Shown here one piece after another: positions 35,477 to 64,000 of a stretch of 64,000 nt of DNA (positions within the stretch are counted from its first letter, which is position 1; every line of letters starts with the position of its first letter). This stretch comes from Allolobophora icterica (taxonomy: Eukaryota; Annelida; Clitellata; Crassiclitellata; Lumbricidae). The position numbers and the translations under genes were made by a program. Under the pieces are notes generated by a model, which worked only from the letters and a program-made list of their open reading frames with translations, was not told the DNA's origin and searched no databases. The DNA lies in NCBI GenBank assembly GCA_963556255.1, contig OY744604.1, positions 96,997,261 through 97,061,260 on the forward strand, read 5' to 3'.

Positions 35477-36954
35477 TCTATATAAATAAAGAGAGCTTTC
35501 TGTCTGTCTCTCTGTCTGTTTGACCGGGCTTAACTTCTACAATTTTGCACCTTTTCACTCGAAACCTTCACTACTGTGTCCGCCTCGGCATCGGACACCC
35601 AGTGGAGGGGTTCGCGTCACCCGTTTTCACCGCTAACATGGTGATAAGGGCCAAAAACTTGCCCCACGGCATAGGAAATTTCCACTCCCTACTACAAATT
35701 AATTATAGCACAATGACGTTATACCTAAAATATAGCACCAGGGACGCGTACGGAAGATTTGGAAATTTCCGGCGCCGGTATTTCCCAACGTCATTAATAA
35801 TGGCCATAGCGTCGTTGTTTACTTTCGGAAAGAATTTAATAACGATCGCTTCGAAATATATTAATCGTTTTACAGCAAAATTGTAACACAGGTAGGTTCA
35901 AACACAAACAGACTGCGAAGCAGTCACCGCCACAGGGCGCCTGAGAAGCAGTCAGTCCACGGCAAAGGTCGCTACACGCCAGAAGGCGTATACAAGACTG
36001 CGAAGCAGTCTCCGCTGTACGCCAGAAGGCGTCTACAAGACTGCGAAGCAGTCTCCCCACAGGTCGCCAGACGCCACAAGGGCCTCCAAGACTGCGAAGC
36101 AGTCGCCGCCAGAGGGCGACTGCGAAGCAGTCAGTCCACGGCAGAGGTCGCTAGACGCCAGAAGGCGTATACAAGACTGCGAAGCAGTCTCCGCTGTACG
36201 TTGCCTGCTCTCCAGTTCGGGCCAGTAAGAATCTGTTTCTTCTGGCACCAAATGGCAAGACAACTAATGTTGTTTATCTCCAAGCTCTACAGTTAGATTT
36301 AAAATAAAGTAACATTAAAAAAATAACTATTGTGTAATTTCTTTAACCCGCAAACGCCGGGTTCACCCTCTTCGACTTCGAAGCAGTCAGTCCACGGGAG
36401 ACTGCGAAGCAGTCGTCGCCAGAGGGCGACTGCGAAGCAGTCAGTCCACGGCAGAGGTCGCAAGACGCGACAAGGCGTATACAACACTGCGAATTCGCTA
36501 CAGGGATTGAAACTTATAACCCCGGGCAACGCTGGGTAAACCAGCGACTGCGAAGCAGTCAGTCCACGGCTAAGGTCGCTAGACGCCAGAAGGCGTATAT
36601 CCGCTGTACGGCAGAAGGCGTCTACAAGACTGCGAAGCAGTCTCCCCCACAGGTCGCCAGACGCCACAAGGGCCTCCAAGACTGCGAAGCAGTCACCGCC
36701 AGAGGGCGACTGCGAAGCAGTCAGTCCACGGCAGAGGTCGCTAGACGCCGGAAGGCGTATACAAGACTGCGAAGCAGTCTCCGCTGTACGCCAGAAGGCG
36801 TACACAAGACTGCGAATCAGTCTCCCCCACAGGTCGCCTAAATTTCTTCCTTATTCGCTACACGGATTTAATCTTATACCTAAATTTGTTGCTTATTCGC
36901 TATAGACAGGGATTTAAACTTATAACCCCGGGCAACGCCGGGTAAACCAGCTAG
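35477..36954 (+). mobile_element. Non-autonomous Helitron packed with palindromes
   Basis: Begins TCTATATAAATAAAGAG, ends CTAG, preceded by A and followed by T (A^T insertion, no duplication), with a hairpin CCCGG/CCGGG (36926-36942) nine bases before CTAG: the Helitron end structure. The paralogous block at about 13185 is unoccupied. Positions 35905-36835 are filled with about a dozen GACTGCGAAGCAGTC palindromes alternating with ACGCCAGAAGGCGT and GCCAGAGGGC hairpins. A second 3'-end-like GGGCAACGCTGGGTAAACCAG sits internally at about 36521. No RepHel coding. It lies 240 bp upstream of the calpain 2 ATG. Confidence 0.85.
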
Positions 36955-36955
36955 T

Positions 36956-37193
36956 TCAGTATAACTGTAGTCGACACTTAAAGCGATCCACTTCAGCAAA
37001 CATATCACATGTGTAAGCAAGTAACTATCCTGTCCGAACCACAAGGCTAAAGCCTTTGTAATGTCAACATTTGCTCTGCTGACGACATGCTTCCTGCGAA
37101 TTATCGGTCTGACATCGACGGTGCTTAAAATCAGTTTAATACATATTGTCGTCTATCGTCTATCAGTCTGACGTTCATAAAGAACCTATCGCA
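36956..37193 (+). promoter_or_regulatory. Proximal upstream/5' leader of calpain 2
   Basis: AAAGCGATCCACTTCAGC and TTAAAATCAGTTTAA match 13210-13400 before calpain 1. The in-frame ATG-like extension from 37146 is not conserved in calpain 1, so translation is assigned to 37194. Confidence 0.5.
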
Positions 37194-58148
<20,955 letters not shown>

Positions 58149-59220
58149 AAGTTGCACAAGTGCGACTCTTTTCGATTTAACCCTGACTTGTTGTTGTAAA
58201 TTAAGTCTATTATTCTCCTCTAAATTTCAAGATATAAATATGTAGGCCCTACCCGGTATAATTATGGAGAAATTGTGACGGTTAAGTAGATTGATAATGA
58301 ATAATAATTGATGATGACAATAACAATGATGACAGATAATAGATTAATACTGTTGATGTAACGGACCATTATATGCCGTAAACAGTCTGTATGAAATCCT
58401 TACCTTTAGAACATAAAGTTTTCTACCCATAGAAATAAAAATGACAATTTTTATTCTATATTGATGCAACATGTAATAAATGTCAAAATACAAAAGTATA
58501 TGCATATACGGATGATTGCCATAGCGCCTTTAAATTACCTAGCAACATTGCTACCTCTGCCAGTTCATGTGATGTTAAACGCCGTAACGAGTAAGACAAT
58601 CAAAAGCAAGCAAAACAAAGCACAGAAACTGGAAGAGTCACCACTGGTAGGCCCACGCACACACGTGGAACCCAACCAACGGATTCTCGTCTTTGGTTAA
58701 CAGATGGCGTTATGTGCTGAGTAGACCCAATGACTTATGTTACTGATGCGTCATTTAACTATTTACTAGTTCATCTGCGTAATATCCTTTGGATGATACT
58801 GTCATACCTGTGTGTCCAGTTGATATAATTCAAAAGTTACCTCAGTTCTAACCATTTGTAGAAGATACAACCAGGTTATCAATATAGACAAGACACACTA
58901 AAGGCAATTCGATTCATAGGATCAACTAGGCCTAATAATCTCTGAATCAAAATTGTTAGATATACTTTCTGTTTTTAACACATATTTTAAGCAACAAAAG
59001 AACCATTTTCTAATTTTATAGGGAGTTTGGCTCTCTCTCTTGACCTGGATTTCCTGTATGATGATTTTGATAGATAGAATTGTGATAAGCAGACTATAAA
59101 TAGAGGTTGTAATATTTTCAGGCACATCAATGATAGCATCATTGTTGGCAGTGCGATTATCACAGAATCAATATGCTTCCATTGCAACATAATAATATTA
59201 TAATGATGTTTGATTAAGTT
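58149..59220 (+). other. Calpain 2 3' UTR and flank
   Basis: 58150-58230 matches the 3' flank of calpain 1 (TCGATTTAAC, TTGTTGTAAATTA). AATAAA is at 58434-58439. The rest is unassigned; the small ORF near 58461 lacks any family signature. Confidence 0.5.
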
Positions 59221-59400
59221 ACATTATTATGCCACGTAAGTCAGTATAATACAATGCACAACAATAAAATATATGAGCTAGTTCTATCCTGTTAGAGACG
59301 TCACTTCAGTACTGTATGTTATGAAGCAGTCGAGCCACTTGTAGTGACCTTTCAAGATCTTTTCACGTCAAGGAAACTTTACACAAATGCTTTCACGCAA
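59220..59400 (+). other. Calpain-upstream block a-proximal, third copy
   Basis: TGAGTCGAGCCACTTG-like text and flank (59320-59380) match 33070-33120 upstream of calpain 2. Confidence 0.5.
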
Positions 59401-59420
59401 ATTATCACTGTATTCGGTAC

Positions 59421-59722
59421 CAGGGGCGGTTCCAGAAGGTTTGTCAGAAGGGGGGGGCAAAACTTTTAATACATACATCTCCGAAAAGAGTTGATGACCC
59501 TTTTTTAGTCAATAACCTCTTTCTACAATTTTTTCTCTCCCATCTACATCGCCATTTTTGCTCATCTACGTCTACGGGGGCCCCACGTCCTCTGTACATT
59601 TAACTCGTCTACGCCGACGGGGAGGTCACGTCCTGTGACGTCCTGTGTAAACATGAAAAACGCATGTATAAATCTGAAATGGGGGAGCCATGGCCGGATT
59701 GGCCACCCTGGATTCGCCCCTG
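59421..59722. mobile_element. hAT-type MITE, 302 bp, 8-bp TSD
   Basis: Starts CAGGGGCGGTTCCAG and ends CTGGATTCGCCCCTG, flanked by perfect TTCGGTAC on both sides (59413-59420 and 59723-59730). Non-coding. It lies in the calpain 2/3 spacer. Confidence 0.88.
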
Positions 59723-59934
59723 TTCGGTACTATAACAGTTTCGCAATAGTTTGGGAATGTTATTGAATCTATCAACCGGTACTTCCGTCTTTTGGAAAAG
59801 TTTCATAAGTGTATGCAATTTTTTAATACCATATAGATGTATGACATTGTATGTACTTGAGAACGGCAAACAGGCAGGCAGAAAGAACAAAGTTATATAA
59901 ATAGGCCTATATACTGTGCACGTGTAGGCCAAGT

Positions 59935-60080
59935 TATAAGTAAACACTTGAAACGACGTTTATTCATCACTCATAAATTTGAATTTTCTTTTACGAAAGT
60001 GCTCTATAATCAGGTGCTTGACAATGTTTTCAACGATGTTTCTGCGGTTGCCTAGCACCGCAAGTAAGAAGCTATAAGCA
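59935..60080 (+). promoter_or_regulatory. Calpain-upstream block b, calpain 3 copy
   Basis: GTAAACACTTGA, then GAATTTTC, ACGAAAGTGC, TTTTCAACG and CGCAAGTAAGAAG follow the same order as 11480-11600 and 34370-34470. More diverged than the other two, in line with calpain 3 being the most divergent gene. Confidence 0.45.
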
Positions 60081-60867
60081 TGTATTCGAACTGAGATATG
60101 AAACAGTTGAGTGTTTACGCTTGCAATTTGCAGTGTCTATGAAGGCATATTAAGACTGTACAGTTAGCGTGTATTCTAAATCTGTGTATTCTAAATAAGC
60201 TGTGTATTCTAAATCAGCATCGGAGCTCTTGGAATTCAAAGGTAAAGTGAATGCTTTCATTAACAATAGTTTATATATAGGCGTGCCCAGCACAGAAGCC
60301 GTCCTCACGCCGCAGGATGTATGACTTTATTCTACGTGGCTTCATTACAGGTCGTTTCCTGCTGGACCTGATAGATCGAACAGAAGACGTTCGATCGAAC
60401 AGCAAGACCTTCGTAAGGTGGAAGAGTTGCAAAATTCTTTCCGGAGACGCTACTATCAAAAAATCCGCTCAGATCTTGGGCGGTGCTCTTGGAAAAGTAG
60501 CTGACAGATAAATGATTTAGCTTTTTAAGTCTTATGGCCCTACAGGGCAATACAGTCTGGCTTTTTCAAACCACTTTTAATAGGGACAGTCACTGTCAAG
60601 TGTCAAGCCTAGAAACCGAGTAACCGCAGGAAGACTTTAGATAACACCAAAACGCCTCTGATTCGGTTGTACTGCGAGAGGCGCTTTATAAATGCATAAA
60701 TACAATACAATGCACTACCATGGCTCTCACTACGATTATCCAGCGTTTCAACGATATCGCTTTCCAGAGCAATTTTGCCTCAAAACATAACATATCCATT
60801 TCAAACAACGCTGTCCCTAACTGTGTTTTGGTGAGAGGTCACCCTGAAGCTTCACAGTAGCGGCAGC
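60081..60867. other. Calpain 2/3 spacer, mostly unassigned
   Basis: 60650-60715 (AACGCCTCTGATTCGG, GAGGCGCTTTATAAAT, AATACAATACAAT) resembles the common non-LTR 3' end. The 64-codon frame at 60317 has no recognised family. Confidence 0.45.
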
Positions 60868-61000
60868 CGCTGCTGCTGCCACTAGTAGTGGTTGTTGCTG
60901 TAGTAGTGGTTACAGCAGCAGCAGTAGTAATAGTAGTAGCAGCAGTAGTAGTTGTAGCTGTAGCAGTGGCAGTAGTGGTGGTAGTAGTAGTAGTGGTACC
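60868..61000. repeat. Degenerate (AGC/AGT)n trinucleotide repeat
   Basis: GTAGTAGTAG and GCAGCAGCAG runs with mutations, 150 bp upstream of the calpain 3 ATG. Confidence 0.85.
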
Positions 61001-61152
61001 AGAGAAGATTGGCTCTTACTGAACAGCTCACCATAAACCTATTTTCCAAGCTCCACTGGATCCTTTGCTAATAGTAACACTGACAAAAATAGTACCAGAA
61101 GTAATGATAATACTAATAATGGCATTTTTAATTAGAAATTTTAGTGCCTAAA

Positions 61153-63833
61153 ATGGGAGTTTGCTGCTCGAAAAAACCGAACGTCGTTCATCCTGTCCAG
61201 ATTGACAGACCGAGATCGAGTAAAACGCCGACGCCACGTAGAACCGAAAATTTATCCCCAGTAACTTTAGTCTTCGGTCGACACGAGAGAACCTTAAAGG
61301 CTCGCCAGAAACATCCATACGACTCTCATACGATGACAAAGCCAACCGCTTCAGCGGGAACGCCTTGGAAAGACAACAAGTTTCCATTTACTATTGACCA
61401 AGACAAAAAAGAAAAGCCCGTGAAACTGTCTTGGAAAAGACCCAAGGTAGAATGATTCTTATAAGCTTTGTTCAGACCATTTGACTCAGGAGTAAGGTCT
61501 GGAAAATATTGGGTTGTGTGCAAAAACGCTTAGCGCCATCGACTGCTGAGATCAAGTCTCTTTAATGCTCACCTAGAGTTAGGTAAATATTCAGACAATG
61601 AGGTACATGCCAGAAAGTGTCTTGTGGAGAATTCATTATGAATCATGGAGGTTCCGTTATGCACAGTCGCCCGATTGCAGCATGAGGTTGAAGAGTTAGT
61701 AGCATTAGTGTTCAATTTAAAAAATACAAGTTATTATGTCAACTGAAGGTTTTTTCATGCTCATAACGATCATTATTCCAATCCAGTTAAATATTGTTTT
61801 AAAATAAAATACTGTTTCATTACGCAATGAGACATAGTAGGGACATATTTTAAAGGTTTGGCTTGTTTCAAACAGGAAACGGTAAATGAGATCAGTCTGT
61901 TTGATGCAACCATTAACCGCTATTCAGTGAAACAAGGTCAAGTTGGCGATTGTTTCTTCATGTCCACCTTATCAGCAATCGCAGACCATCCGGAATATAT
62001 CAAGCAGGTAACAGCGCTGTCTTTCAGAGCCATACAAACCGCCTTGTGACGAGTCCATTTTATAACGCGAGCACTTTCTATGTTTGAACTGCTTTTAAAA
62101 TAGTATATTTCAGAATTCGTTTAATAATATAAGCGTGTTTTATACAGGTCTCCGGTGTATCTATATTTATGATATTATCCAGATTTACATGCTAAAAGAT
62201 ACGTATACAAACGTTTTAATAATTATATTATTTATAAAGTATTGAGTTCATGCATAAGACTAAGATTAGGCCTATATAAAAAATCATTCGAGATAATTGC
62301 CTAGTGGGTAGCGTGTTGGACTTTCAAAAAAAGGTCAGGGTTCTTTGTCCCACCAGCGCAGAATGATGTTTCTGAATTTCTGTTTCACTTGTGACTTCTA
62401 GCCAACGCAGTTAAAATTAGTAAACTGAACGTACACTGTCAGCTGGAAGATTAGGCAACTAGCGAGAGAACTTTCTAAGCGACCTCGTATGCTGAGGCTG
62501 AGAAAAAAGACGTCATGCCCGAGTGACTGCTCTTCTGGTCATCGCTACAGAACACAAGTGAAGCCGACATTTCGAACCATTTTATTGTCTAATTAAGACT
62601 CTGGCAAGCAAAATTAAGCGCCATTGACCTAGTTTACTGTCTAGATTCTGTGAATATCAGATACATAGTGGACGGTAAATGTAAATATAGCTACTGTCAG
62701 TACTGGGTAATAGAATATGAACGCAATGTGGGCGATGAATAATGTGTTGGAAATGCCTTAGCGTTGTTTGAGCTGTTGCCACAAGATCCTTCCATCCAGA
62801 GCCACGCTTCCGAGGAGTTTTCTTTAGATGCGAGTAAGTAAGTATGTTCCAGTTCTATTGACGATGCTATAATGAGAATAAACAGTGGAACTACGTTCTG
62901 CTTATGGCGTTTGTCCACAGATAATGCCTCCGGATGCCTATGAGGTGGATCCTGGCAAATACAGCGGAATATTTCATTGTCGTTTCTGGTGGATGGGTGA
63001 ATGGATCGACGTCTATACAGATGACCTTCTGCCATATAACGAAGACATCCAAAGAGTCTACGGAGGTCATTCGGAAGACAATAAAGTCGTCTGGGTCCCG
63101 TTAATGGAAAAGGCGCTGGCAAGGTACTTTTTACAACGCTCAGAAGATACGCATGCCATATGTAGTCTACCTGAGGCATCTGAACGCATCATTTACCTCT
63201 GAAACATAAGATAGTAGGCCTGAAAACTTCTTGCAAACACAACAAGTTTATCTTTAACGTAATTTTTAAGAAATCATTTGTATCGAAGCTACCTTTGATG
63301 ATCGTCTTGTTATGCTTGTTACACAAGACTATACTTCTCTTGGGTTTAATATGGTCTAAATGCATGCGGTCCATAAGCTATTAATACTTTCTTTAGGTAC
63401 GAAATATGATCTTATTCCTGGCAGAAATTATCATCAACACACTAGACATTCTTGTTTTCATCCTTTGCAATAAATTTCTTTACCTAATAACTATGAGACG
63501 GATTCTGGCAAATACAACGACACCCAACAATTCATGGTTAAGTTTCTTGGTGTCATAGTGTAGTCATCACAGTGCTTTGTCGCAATGGTCACTTCGAAAT
63601 AGTATGCGCGTATCCAAGCAAATGAATATTTCTTCCTTAGGCTATGCGGGAGCTACAAGGCAGTCAGCGGAGATCAAGAAAATGCATATGTGTTGATGAC
63701 CGGAGGATTAGTAGAAAAGCTCAAGATTATAAAACGAGAACATAAAGACGAGATACTTCCACCGGACTCAGTCTTCGCCAGAGTCCAACAGGCTTTAAAT
63801 TCTGGATCAGCAGTTCTAACAAGCATCGACGAG
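61153..63833 (+). CDS. Calpain 3, partial at right edge (first 4 exons)
   Basis: Exons: 61153-61446, 61876-62007, 62921-63123, 63641-63833 (822 nt, 274 codons, ending in phase 0 with a GT donor). The gene continues beyond 64000. It starts MGVCCSKKPNV, keeping the acylation signal, has a shorter N-terminus, and holds catalytic Cys124 in QGQVGDCFFMS; the glycine before Asp-Cys is retained here unlike in calpains 1 and 2. IMPPDAYEVDPGKYSG, HCRFWWMGEWIDVYTDD and EKALARLCGSY follow as in the paralogues. His and Asn exons and beta-sandwich domains are outside the window. Exon lengths 2-4 are identical in all three genes (132, 203, 193). Confidence 0.88.
62290..62580 (+). repeat. SINE family A, copy 3, in calpain 3 intron 2
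   Basis: A box GGTAGCGTGTTGGA near 62308, degenerate B box GTTCTTTGTCCC, then GTACACTGTCAGCTGGAAG and TCGTATGCTGAGGCTGAGAA, paralleling the 230-560 copy. Same strand as the gene. Confidence 0.6.
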
Positions 63834-64000
63834 GTATAGTCTAAACCAACCCAGTGGACTTTTCTCACTTTTTTAAGACTGTGATAGTGTAGTTTACTTT
63901 TGGCATAATTTTAGTGAATTTTCTTTATGGCAGGCTACTCTGCATAGAAGTCTCATTATGGTCATACCTTGGATGTCCAGAGTTTGTCAAAAGTTGATGT
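63834..64000. other. Calpain 3 intron 4, cut by window edge
   Basis: No further exon is visible before the end. Confidence 0.7.

Noticed and set aside
35545..36805. ORFs across the palindrome array on both strands
   Set aside because: Open frames reflect repetition of palindromes within the Helitron; they have no Rep or helicase motif.
37146..37193. Upstream in-frame start for calpain 2
   Set aside because: The extra 16 residues are not conserved in calpains 1 and 3, and would mask the MGVCC acylation signal shared by all three.
58461..58700. 79-codon ORF in the calpain 2 3' flank
   Set aside because: No family signature; it starts in the likely 3' UTR region.
60317..60511. 64-codon ORF upstream of calpain 3
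   Set aside because: No recognised family, no splice partner and no paralogous copy upstream of calpain 1 or 2.

Overview
The window is animal nuclear DNA. Its genes are split by introns with GT..AG borders, it has no bacterial-type gene packing, and it carries non-LTR retrotransposons, tRNA-derived SINEs, a Helitron, piggyBac, hAT-like and Tc1/mariner-like elements and very long microsatellites. The palindrome TAGGCCTA occurs at least fifteen times. The gene families and repeats fit a marine invertebrate, perhaps a non-vertebrate deuterostome, but I cannot name the species.

Two gene clusters, all on the + strand, make up the coding content. (1) At 0.8-11 kb there is one intact three-exon gene for a 425-residue protein with two GNAT acetyltransferase-like domains (4177-7920), a decayed paralogue (about 9896-10980) and a small third remnant (838-890). 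(2) From 13.4 kb to the right edge there is a head-to-tail array of at least three calpain-family cysteine protease genes: calpain 1 (13436-26380, 13 exons, 714 aa), calpain 2 (37194-58148, 17 exons, 887 aa) and calpain 3 (61153 to beyond the window, first four exons visible). All three start with MGVCCSKK, a pattern for N-myristoylation plus palmitoylation. Calpains 1 and 2 keep the Cys/His/Asn triad, lack EF hands, and end in tandem calpain-type beta-sandwich domains: two in calpain 1 and three in calpain 2. The extra domain of calpain 2 is a four-exon cassette bounded by phase-1 introns. All exon joins were deduced by hand from splice sites, reading phase and comparison of the paralogues; the phases close exactly in both full genes.

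The spacers between the calpains are themselves duplicated. Upstream blocks at about 11.1-13.4 kb recur at 27.26-27.55 plus 32.52-33.26 kb, at 34.37-37.19 kb, and in part at 59.2-60.1 kb. A truncated copy of calpain exon 2 lies at 27196-27258. These duplicated flanks act as natural empty sites that date later insertions: a TGCA-flanked MITE (11946-12187), a 5-kb nested composite element (27548-32518: transposon ends enclosing a LINE, which is itself split by a piggyBac element holding a minisatellite), a Helitron full of short palindromes 240 bp upstream of calpain 2 (35477-36954), and an element with iterated C-tract ends in calpain 2 intron 1 (37598-38331).

The remaining introns and spacers hold LINE fragments of at least three types, SINEs, MITEs with clear target-site duplications, and AT, GT, GA, ATT and TACA microsatellites up to about 200 bp. 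The right part of calpain 3 is not in the window.
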